A DNA stretch of 12,316 nucleotides, from contig CABRYP010000045.1 in NCBI GenBank assembly GCA_902475245.1, positions 1-12,316 of the forward strand. The letters are read 5' to 3'. A program made the translations under genes and the position numbers. Each line of letters starts with the position of its first letter. Position 1 is the stretch's first letter. Origin of the DNA: an uncultured Collinsella sp. GTDB lineage: Bacteria; Actinomycetota; Coriobacteriia; Coriobacteriales; Coriobacteriaceae. Shown piece after piece: positions 6,336-12,316 of this stretch. The notes beneath the pieces were generated by a model. The model was not told where the DNA came from and searched no databases. It was given only the letters and a program-made list of their open reading frames with translations.

Positions 6336-6364
6336 ATTCTACACGGTTTATTACTAAGTGTTAC
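6336..6364 (-). promoter_or_regulatory. Sigma-70-like promoter of degV
   Basis: On the minus strand GTAACA (6359-6364, four of six consensus) and TAGAAT (6336-6341, five of six) are separated by 17 bases. The predicted start near 6329 gives an unusually long leader of about 145 bases. Confidence 0.5.
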
Positions 6365-6461
6365 TTACTCCGCAAACGGTCGCTATACGCGATAAACGGT
6401 AGTTCGCTGCGGCAACTGCGACACATTCCGCCCAGCAAGTCCAATCGTGCTCCACACACGG

Positions 6462-7904
6462 TTAATGCGCGAGGCGGTAGAAATTCATCGATGCCGCGCC
6501 CTCGGCGTGCAGCTCCATCGCCGGAACCGCCGGCGAATAGGTACGGCTCGTAAGTGCCGCCTCGCCGCCATTTGCAAAAATCTCGACCATCGTAGTGTCC
6601 GAAAGCACGCGCAGGTCGCGAAGCTCGCTGAGCTCAATCGACCTCTGGTCGCGCCCATAGCCTTCGTCACCCATGTCGAGGGTAAGCATCCCGTCTGCAT
6701 AGCGCACAAAGACACCCTTGCGGATTTCGAGCTCGACCATCTTGGCGCCCTCGCAGGAAACCACAAGATCAAACAGGCGGCCCGGCTCCTCAACGGTTTC
6801 ACCGCCTATCGCGCGAACGCAGTCACCGCGCATCCTCTCAATCTCGTGCGCCGGCCGCTGGCAGAGCTTACCATCGCGTATGCTCAGCTCTCGCGGCACC
6901 GTCAACGCGCACTGCCACCCGCGCGCCACCGTCGGGTTTTCTGCCGTCGCGTCGGGGCAACCCGACCATCCGATCATCAAACGCCGGCCTGCAGTATCCT
7001 CAAAGGACTGCGGAGCATAGAAATCAAAACCGGCATCGACCATCGGGGGCATGCCCTGCCCGACGATTTTAAAGCTCGGCGCCTCCCAATCGGCCTCGAT
7101 GGAGAACCACACGCACTGATGCGGATTGCGGTAATGCCAACCATCGGCGGGCACGCCCTGCGGACAGCAAACGAGAATAAGCTCGCCATCAAGCTCAAAC
7201 AGATCAGGGCACTCCCACATAAAGCCAAACTTCTCGCCCAGCTCAATGCGCGTCGCATAGCTCCAGCCCTCTAGATCGCGCGAAGTATAGACGAGCACGC
7301 AGCCACGGTCGTCTTTCGTACGAGCGCCCAGAACCATGTAGTAGATACCATCGTGCTCAAGGATCTTGGGGTCGCGTACGTGCGTACCGATATCGTCGGG
7401 GTAATCGACCGGCCCAACAGCCACACGCTTCTTGCCAAATTCGTCGGGATTCTCGGCAACCATATGAATTTGGTTTTGCTCACGGCCCGTCAACACGTAG
7501 TCGTAATCATCGCGGTCAAAATGCTTGACGTTGCCGGTATAGAAGTAGTGAATCTTGCCGTCGTGTACAAAGGCAGAACCAGAATACGCTCCGCTCGAAT
7601 CCAAATCGGAATCGGGGAACAGCACAGGGCCGCAATTCTCGTACGTCACAAAATTCTTTGTTGTCAGATGATTCCAAAGCACTGGACCGCCATGCGCAGC
7701 ATCGAATGGATCGTATTGGTGATAGATGTGATACGTATCACCGATCTGCACCAAACCGTTGGGATCGTTGAGCCAGCCAAGCTCAGGCTCCACATGGAAC
7801 AGGAGCCTATCGGGGTCGGACGCGATGCGACCCGCCGTCTCATCCTGTCCGGCACGCCATTGCTCATAGTCCGCGCGTGTCACCTTATTTTTTTGATTAA
7901 ACAT
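6462..7904 (-). CDS. scrB: GH32 sucrose-6-phosphate hydrolase (beta-fructofuranosidase)
   Basis: The 480-residue cytoplasmic enzyme cleaves sucrose-6-phosphate, made during PTS uptake, into glucose-6-phosphate and fructose. The N-terminal five-bladed propeller carries WLNDPNG (44-50, nucleophile Asp47), YSGSAF (107-112), RDP (177-179, transition-state stabiliser Asp178) and WECPDLF (230-236, acid/base Glu231). The C-terminal beta-sandwich (about 350-480) contains VEIFANGGE, typical of GH32. There is no signal peptide. ATG 7904 is the first start in frame, and the sequence before it has no strong ribosome site (ACGGCG only), so translation may be limited or coupled to the mRNA structure upstream. 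It is the last gene of the operon, 101 bases after the permease gene. No fructokinase gene is nearby. Confidence 0.92.
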   Translation of the reverse strand: MFNQKNKVTRADYEQWRAGQDETAGRIASDPDRLLFHVEPELGWLNDPNGLVQIGDTYHIYHQYDPFDAAHGGPVLWNHLTTKNFVTYENCGPVLFPDSDLDSSGAYSGSAFVHDGKIHYFYTGNVKHFDRDDYDYVLTGREQNQIHMVAENPDEFGKKRVAVGPVDYPDDIGTHVRDPKILEHDGIYYMVLGARTKDDRGCVLVYTSRDLEGWSYATRIELGEKFGFMWECPDLFELDGELILVCCPQGVPADGWHYRNPHQCVWFSIEADWEAPSFKIVGQGMPPMVDAGFDFYAPQSFEDTAGRRLMIGWSGCPDATAENPTVARGWQCALTVPRELSIRDGKLCQRPAHEIERMRGDCVRAIGGETVEEPGRLFDLVVSCEGAKMVELEIRKGVFVRYADGMLTLDMGDEGYGRDQRSIELSELRDLRVLSDTTMVEIFANGGEAALTSRTYSPAVPAMELHAEGAASMNFYRLAH

Positions 7905-7925
7905 CGCCGTTGACTTTCTCGTCTA

Positions 7926-7969
7926 TGGGGAAGGACGCTCGACTCACACGAGTCGAACGCCCTTCCCCA
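7926..7969 (-). repeat. Long intercistronic hairpin between permease and hydrolase genes
   Basis: Two 20-base arms (7926-7945 and 7950-7969) are complementary except for two positions that become G-U pairs in the RNA, with a 4-base loop. On the minus strand the stem is followed by ATAGACGAG, not a T-tract, so it is more likely an mRNA stabiliser or processing site that sets the ratio of permease to hydrolase than a full terminator. Confidence 0.7.
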
Positions 7970-8005
7970 AATGGACTTATCCTCAGATTACGCTGAACGG
8001 CTCAA

Positions 8006-9457
8006 CTAGAAGCTAACGTCGAAGCCAGCGCCAGCGCCCTCTTCATCGGTGGTCGGCACGCCCTTTGCCTTGTTGTAGGCAAAGATCAAGACGATCGGCA
8101 CGATAAAGGCGATGAGATTGCCGACCACATACCACACGAGCGTCTCGGGCGTAACGATGAGCAGGCCAAGCACACCGGTCAGACCCTGACCGATAGCGCG
8201 CACCTCAAAGAGCTTCACGAAGGCACCGCCGCAGCCTGCACCGATGCAAGCGCAGACGAACGGGATGATCGAGTAGCGCATGTTTGCAGCAAAGATTGCG
8301 GGCTCGGAGATACCGACCAGCGTCGGGATAAAGGACGACATGCAGATGTTGCGCTCTTTGGAGTGTTTCTTGTGAATGAGATACATGCCGATGGCGCCGC
8401 CGCCCTGGGCGATGATGGAAACCGACCAGATGGCCTGGATGTAGTTGAAGCCGGTCGTGGCAACGAGGTTGGCCTCAATACCCTGGATGAACTGATGCGT
8501 ACCGGTAACGACGAGCGGCTGCAGGAACGCGGCGAAGACAAAGGCGCCAAAGACGCCCATCCTGTTGTACAGGACATCGATTACGCCAGCGAGGACGTCG
8601 CCGATCAGGTTGCCGAGCGGGCCGAACACGGTGAACAGGGCAACGTTAGCAAGAATCAGGGTAACGGTCGGGACAAAGACAAACGAAACGACCTCGGGGA
8701 TGTACTTCTGGGCAATCTTCTCGACCTTGGCCATAAACCAGGCAGTCAGGATTGCGGGGAACACGCCGCCCTGGAAAGCAACCATGGGGATGGAGAGCGG
8801 ACCAAAGTTCCAGTACTCAGCACCCGACGGATCCATAACGAACGCGTTACGGTTCATAAGGCTCGGGTGAACCATGACGATACCGACGAGGATACCCAGG
8901 ATCGGGTTGCCGCCAAAACGCTTGACCGCGCTATACATAACCAGGACAGGCAGGTAGTCAAAGGTTGTGGCAATAATGGCAAAGAAGCTTGCGAGGTTCT
9001 TGAGGAACTCGCTGTGGTCGGCGAGGCTGCCCTCCATGCCAAAGAGGCCGTTGGCAACGATCAGCGACTTAAGGCCGATGATGATAGCGGCACCGACGAA
9101 GGCGGGAATGATGGGGATAAAGATGTCCGAGAACACCTTGAGGACCGAGAAGAACTTGCCTTTCTTGTCCGCCTCGGCGCCCTTGACCTCGGAAGCGCTG
9201 ATCTCCTTAACGCCCGTCAGAGCCATAAACTCATCGTAGACCTTGTTGACGGTGCCGGTACCGAAGATGATCATGAGCTGGCCGCTGTTGTACAGCACGC
9301 CCTTGACGCCATCGATGTTTTCGAGCTCGGCCTTGTTGTACTTGCTCGTATCCTTGAGCACCAGACGCAGACGCGTAACGCAATGCGTGGCGCCCTCGAT
9401 GTTCTCCAGACCGCCGACGTTATCGACGACCTGCTGAGACACTACTTTGTAGTCCAT
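8006..9457 (-). CDS. scrA: PTS EIIBC permease, Glc family, sucrose-type
   Basis: The 483-residue membrane protein imports and phosphorylates a sugar using phosphate passed from HPr through EIIA. Residues 1-85 form the EIIB domain with the phosphorylated Cys26 in THCVTRLRLVL. Residues about 105-465 are a multi-span EIIC domain with FSDIFIPIIPAFVGAAIIIGLK, the ligand-region GTHQFIQGIE, and GISEPAIFAANMR. The protein ends about 20 residues after the last membrane span, with no EIIA domain, so it needs a separate EIIA(Glc)-like protein. ATG 9457 is preferred, since GGAG lies 6 bases upstream, while an in-frame ATG at 9469 overlaps that site. It follows the divergent GH32 gene by 45 bases. Sucrose is likely from the GH32 neighbours, but trehalose- and beta-glucoside-type permeases look similar, so a different fructoside is possible. 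Confidence 0.9.
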   Translation of the reverse strand: MDYKVVSQQVVDNVGGLENIEGATHCVTRLRLVLKDTSKYNKAELENIDGVKGVLYNSGQLMIIFGTGTVNKVYDEFMALTGVKEISASEVKGAEADKKGKFFSVLKVFSDIFIPIIPAFVGAAIIIGLKSLIVANGLFGMEGSLADHSEFLKNLASFFAIIATTFDYLPVLVMYSAVKRFGGNPILGILVGIVMVHPSLMNRNAFVMDPSGAEYWNFGPLSIPMVAFQGGVFPAILTAWFMAKVEKIAQKYIPEVVSFVFVPTVTLILANVALFTVFGPLGNLIGDVLAGVIDVLYNRMGVFGAFVFAAFLQPLVVTGTHQFIQGIEANLVATTGFNYIQAIWSVSIIAQGGGAIGMYLIHKKHSKERNICMSSFIPTLVGISEPAIFAANMRYSIIPFVCACIGAGCGGAFVKLFEVRAIGQGLTGVLGLLIVTPETLVWYVVGNLIAFIVPIVLIFAYNKAKGVPTTDEEGAGAGFDVSF

Positions 9458-9502
9458 GTTCCTCTCCATTCCCTTACGAAATCATAGGACGTTTTGCCAC
9501 TA

Positions 9503-10885
9503 TTACAGAGACGCAATCGTTGCGTTTGTGCACTTGAGCGTACCATCGGTGACCGTCAGCGCTACACCCTGGCCCTGCTTATTGCAGAAGCGAGCGTTGA
9601 GCGCAACATCATCGACAAAGATGGTCGCGATATCGTCGTCAACGACCAGACGCACATGGTGAGTGCCCTCGCCCTTAAAGAACAACGGACGCTCGAGGCC
9701 CATGTTGTTGACCTGGAACCACGGGTACTGGGGAGCCGGCGTGAACTCGAGCTTGCCCTCGCGCAGGTTGGCGCGGAACTCATAGGCAAGACCGGTCTCG
9801 GCGTCCTCGGCAAGCTTCACCGAGAAGCCGGCAGCGTTACCGCCGAGCTCAATGTCGGCATCGAGCAAGTAGGTGGAGCCGGCATCCGCGGCGAGCACCT
9901 GCTCGACCTTGCCCGACTCGCAGGAAAGCTCAAAGGTCTCGACTGCCTTAGCCTCGCCAAAGGCGCCACGCATGCTGTCGGGGAGCTTGGTGCCGAGCGT
10001 TCCGTCGGCACGCTGAACGATCTCGAGGGGCATAAAGGTGCCACCCCATAGGTAAGAGCTGGGGTCGCCGCCCTCGTCACGCGTAGGAACCCAACCAAAG
10101 AGAACGCGACGCTCGCCATCAAATGCGGTGCGAGCGGCGTAGTACGCGCGGCCGTCGAAGGAGTCGTCAGCGGGGGTAATCCAAGGACCGTTGATGGACT
10201 TGGACATGCGGTAACGGGTCTTGTTGCCGTCGCTGTACTCGGAAAAGACGAGGTACCACCAGTCGCCCATCTTAAAGAGATCAGGCATCTCAAACATGGT
10301 GTACAGGCCCGGGTTCCACCAGTCGCCCTGGAACTCCCAGTTGGTCAGATCCTTGGAGGTGAACTTGACCAGGCGGCCGGTCATCAGACGCTTGTCCTCG
10401 CCCACACGCGTGCCGAGGATGAGCATGTACTCTTCGTTCTCCTCATCCCAAAGCACAAAGGGATCGCGCCAGTTGCGGTCATCGTAACCCTCCTGGGGCG
10501 GAAGCAGCGTCTCGGCGATGTTCTTCTCCCACTTGACGGCGTCGTCGCTCGTTGCGTGAAGAAGAACCTGCTTCATCAAACGTGCGCGGACCTTATCGCG
10601 ATTGCAACCAGTGTAGAGCGCATGGTACTTGTCGCCCACCTTAAACACCGTGCCGGCATAAATGTACTGGTCGACTTCCTCGTCGCCGCCACGCTCAAGG
10701 CTCTCGCCAAAGTCCTTGTAGTTGACGAAATCCTTGGTCGTAGCGAGTGCCCAGCCAAACGGCTCTCCGAAAGGTTCGGGGTTACGCGTGTCACGCTGAT
10801 GATAGAGATAGAACGTGCCGTCCTCGCCGTACGGCATGATGTCGCCTACCCAAATTCCCTCAGGCTGGTAATACACCTTGTGCAT
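9503..10885 (-). CDS. Divergent GH32 family glycosidase, probable fructosidase
   Basis: The 460-residue protein has the GH32 five-bladed propeller and C-terminal beta-sandwich (about 300-460), but its first catalytic block reads IWVGDIMPYGEDG, with Asp15 in place of the canonical WxNDPNG. The other two acidic residues are conserved in NWRDPF (Asp141) and MFEMPDLF (Glu199), so it is probably active. No signal peptide is present, pointing to a cytoplasmic substrate. The frame can be read from GTG 10903, but ATG 10885 has AAAGGAAG 6 bases upstream and is preferred. It is the first gene after the operator-controlled promoter and precedes the PTS gene by 45 bases. I recall close relatives with a GDxMP motif annotated only as GH32 fructosidases. 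A short fructo-oligosaccharide or fructoside imported by the PTS is a reasonable guess for the substrate, not a demonstrated one. Confidence 0.85.
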   Translation of the reverse strand: MHKVYYQPEGIWVGDIMPYGEDGTFYLYHQRDTRNPEPFGEPFGWALATTKDFVNYKDFGESLERGGDEEVDQYIYAGTVFKVGDKYHALYTGCNRDKVRARLMKQVLLHATSDDAVKWEKNIAETLLPPQEGYDDRNWRDPFVLWDEENEEYMLILGTRVGEDKRLMTGRLVKFTSKDLTNWEFQGDWWNPGLYTMFEMPDLFKMGDWWYLVFSEYSDGNKTRYRMSKSINGPWITPADDSFDGRAYYAARTAFDGERRVLFGWVPTRDEGGDPSSYLWGGTFMPLEIVQRADGTLGTKLPDSMRGAFGEAKAVETFELSCESGKVEQVLAADAGSTYLLDADIELGGNAAGFSVKLAEDAETGLAYEFRANLREGKLEFTPAPQYPWFQVNNMGLERPLFFKGEGTHHVRLVVDDDIATIFVDDVALNARFCNKQGQGVALTVTDGTLKCTNATIASL

Positions 10886-10927
10886 CCGAGACTTCCTTTC
10901 CACGACATACTAACTCGGTACAATGGC

Positions 10928-10956
10928 AAGATATGTCAATCGTTTTCATATGTCAA
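10928..10956 (-). promoter_or_regulatory. Promoter of the fructoside utilisation operon
   Basis: On the minus strand, a perfect -35 TTGACA (10951-10956) and the -10 TATCTT (10928-10933) are separated by the optimal 17 bases. The -35 lies inside operator copy 2 and the -10 touches operator copy 1, so bound repressor would exclude RNA polymerase. Predicted start is near 10921. Confidence 0.75.
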
Positions 10957-10968
10957 ACGTTTTCATAT
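10931..10968. promoter_or_regulatory. Two overlapping LacI-family operators
   Basis: Two 21-base sites (10931-10951 and 10948-10968) follow the palindromic pattern ATATG-N2-AAACGTTT-N2-CATAT, copy 1 having ATCG in place of AACG at its centre. Their centres are 17 bases apart. The central CG within an A/T-rich palindrome is typical of LacI-family operators. Confidence 0.8.
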
Positions 10969-10994
10969 CAATACGTCTTTTCGCAGTTCCAGTC

Positions 10995-11014
10995 GTCGGT
11001 AAACGGTTGACATA
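10995..11014. promoter_or_regulatory. Degenerate third operator
   Basis: On the minus strand ATATGTCAACCGTTT matches the operator half well, and the other half is degraded (ACCGA). Its centre is 46 bases upstream of operator copy 2. It may support looping or be a decayed site. The rest of the gap 10969-11068 shows no gene and no clear lacI terminator. Confidence 0.4.
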
Positions 11015-11068
11015 TGCCGGCGAACGGTCATCAGAGGCGTTTGAGGAATTCTTTTGGCACGGGATGAA

Positions 11069-12079
11069 CTACGCGGTTTTGCCCTCAATGAGTTCAACGG
11101 GGAGCTTGATATTCGATTTGGGATTATCGCCGTTAATAAGAGCGATGATGGATTGCGCCGCGAGCTCTCCGATGCGATCGATATCTTGACGTACGGTTGT
11201 TAAATCAGGCATAAACGTCATAGTTCGGCGGGCACCATCCGCGCCCACGACCTTAATATCGTCTGGAGCGCTCAAGCCACGCTGCTTCATCACGTTGAGA
11301 CAGATGGCCGCCATCGTATCGTCTCCCGCAAAGATACCGTCAATATCGGGGTTCTCATCGAGGATCTTCGCAACGACCGCGCCCTTTTCGTCGTCGGGCT
11401 TAACGAACTCAACCTCACGGACAAGCGCGGACAAACCGGCCTGCTCAACAACATCGAGGTAGGCATCGGTACGCTTATTGGCAGGCATGCGCATGCGGCT
11501 ATTGCTGCGCAGGCACAGGATACGCCTGCAGCCGTCATCAATCAGACGGCGCGTGGCGAGCTCGCCAATGCCATAGCTGTCACTTGCAATCTGGACAGAG
11601 CCCTCGCCAAGATCGCAGTCGATGCCAACCAGGCTCAAGCCCATCTCGGCATATGCCTCGGCACCGATATTGAGGGAGTTGACGATTACGCCGTCGACCA
11701 TATTGCGGCGGAGCATGTCAATATAGGAACGCTCAAGATCGGGTCGATTGGCGCTGTTGCACAGCAACATCTTAAAGCCGTTTTCCGCTAACGTGCGCTC
11801 GACCGCCTGCACAACCTGAGCATGGAACGGGCTGCTCACAAAGGGAACGATCATACCGATAAGATTCAGGCGACCGTTGAGCATGGCACGGGCGATATCG
11901 TTGGGCGTATAGTTGATGCGCTCCATCGCGGCATGGACCTTATCGCGGGTCTCTTGGCTAATATAGCCGCGATTATTAAGCACGCGAGATACCGTAGTAG
12001 GCGAAACCCCCGCCACCGCTGCAACTTCCTTGATGCCAGGCTTAGCAGAATCCTTAGAACGAGCGCCCTCGCGAGCCAT
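11069..12079 (-). CDS. LacI-family transcriptional repressor of the fructoside operon
   Basis: The 336-residue protein has an N-terminal LacI helix-turn-helix with hinge (about 15-70: IKEVAAVAGVSPTTVSRVLNN, broken here as VAGVSPTTVSRVLNN) and a periplasmic-binding-protein-like sensor domain (about 73-333) with LNLIGMIVPFVSSPFHAQV, GIFAGDDTMA and the C-terminal TTVRQDIDRIGELAAQ. ATG 12079 is chosen because GGAGG lies 5 bases upstream. An in-frame ATG at 12100 overlaps the operator region and would add 7 atypical residues. The same palindrome occurs in front of this gene and twice at the promoter of the next operon, so it most likely represses both. The effector is inferred to be a fructosyl sugar or its phosphate. 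A role as ScrR is plausible, but no symbol is assigned. Confidence 0.92.
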   Translation of the reverse strand: MAREGARSKDSAKPGIKEVAAVAGVSPTTVSRVLNNRGYISQETRDKVHAAMERINYTPNDIARAMLNGRLNLIGMIVPFVSSPFHAQVVQAVERTLAENGFKMLLCNSANRPDLERSYIDMLRRNMVDGVIVNSLNIGAEAYAEMGLSLVGIDCDLGEGSVQIASDSYGIGELATRRLIDDGCRRILCLRSNSRMRMPANKRTDAYLDVVEQAGLSALVREVEFVKPDDEKGAVVAKILDENPDIDGIFAGDDTMAAICLNVMKQRGLSAPDDIKVVGADGARRTMTFMPDLTTVRQDIDRIGELAAQSIIALINGDNPKSNIKLPVELIEGKTA

Positions 12080-12098
12080 AGCACCCTCCCCCATCAAC

Positions 12099-12115
12099 AT
12101 GTCAAACGTTTACAT
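12099..12115. promoter_or_regulatory. LacI-family operator before the repressor gene
   Basis: ATGTCAAACGTTTACAT is palindromic except at one base pair and shares the AAACGTTT core with the operators at 10931-10968. It lies 20 bases before the lacI start codon, suggesting autorepression. The lacI promoter itself is not clear: TATGCT near 12125-12130 is only a weak -10 candidate. The remaining stretch to 12245 shows a GC-rich patch but no gene or convincing terminator. Confidence 0.7.
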
Positions 12116-12245
12116 ACGAACAAAGCATACCCCAACAACAGCGGGAAGACGGTAACAGCACAAGTAAGTAAACGACTCATCCAAATAATTAGGAGAGTTC
12201 CGCCTAAAGGGTGACTACACAGGACCCCCGCCGGGCCGCTTTGGG

Positions 12246-12316
12246 TTACTTTCCAAAACATTCCGCACTGATATCTTCTGTATTGAAGACGTCGATGATG
12301 CACCCGTATACCATTG
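12246..12316 (-). CDS. Possible C-terminal end of an upstream gene (partial)
   Basis: A minus-strand frame entering from the right edge reads about 22 residues, MVYGCIIDVFNTEDISAECF then GK, and a TAA stop at 12246. The composition looks protein-like, but the piece is too short to identify or prove. Confidence 0.25.
   Translation of the reverse strand, partial: MVYGCIIDVFNTEDISAECFGK

Noticed and set aside
6447..7274. Plus-strand open frame (275 codons) opposite the sucrose-6-phosphate hydrolase
   Set aside because: Antisense shadow with His/Arg/Ala-rich composition and no domain.
8363..9487. Long plus-strand open frame (374 codons) opposite the PTS gene
   Set aside because: It is antisense to a clear EIIBC gene, lacks a ribosome site and reads as a charged low-complexity protein; a codon-bias shadow.
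12094..12303. Minus-strand frame of 69 codons upstream of lacI
   Set aside because: It runs through the operator and lacI leader, has no good ribosome site and shows no domain; the alternative frame ending at 12246 looks more protein-like.

Overview
The window most likely comes from a gut Actinomycetota of the class Coriobacteriia, with a Collinsella-like organism as the best guess. This is an inference from the GC-rich, codon-biased coding sequence, the anaerobic glycyl-radical activase, the DegV protein and the sucrose-type PTS with GH32 enzymes. Every convincing gene lies on the minus strand, so transcription runs from high to low coordinates. No rRNA, tRNA, CRISPR array or insertion sequence was seen.

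Left end (1-1430): a two-gene cassette that looks like a toxin-antitoxin module. A DUF3990-type protein with an ADP-ribosyltransferase-like fold (678-1361) overlaps a composite protein ending in an XRE helix-turn-helix (14-712). Just upstream of the toxin is a 19-bp perfect inverted repeat whose arms are themselves palindromic, followed on the minus strand by a T-tract. It looks like both the operator of the cassette and the terminator of the housekeeping genes before it. The cassette looks less GC-rich than its neighbours and is probably acquired.

Housekeeping block (1463-6184): engB (ribosome-assembly GTPase) sits behind mtnN (MTA/SAH nucleosidase). Before them come a membrane-anchored beta-lactamase-fold serine hydrolase, pflA (pyruvate formate-lyase activase, with no pflB beside it) and a DegV fatty-acid-binding protein. 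The 316-base gap between pflA and the hydrolase holds two unusual inverted-repeat clusters and the hydrolase promoter. The degV leader can fold into mutually exclusive hairpins.

Fructoside utilisation block (6462-12079): a LacI-family repressor gene is followed by an operon of a divergent GH32 enzyme, a Glc-family (sucrose-type) PTS EIIBC permease lacking an EIIA domain, and a canonical GH32 sucrose-6-phosphate hydrolase. The operon promoter (TTGACA, 17-bp spacer, TATCTT) is covered by two overlapping palindromic operators 17 bp apart. A third, degenerate copy lies upstream and a fourth lies just before lacI. The likely logic is that a fructosyl sugar or its phosphate releases the repressor, the PTS imports and phosphorylates the sugar, and one or both cytoplasmic GH32 enzymes cleave it. 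A long hairpin separates the permease and hydrolase cistrons. The right edge may hold the last codons of another minus-strand gene.
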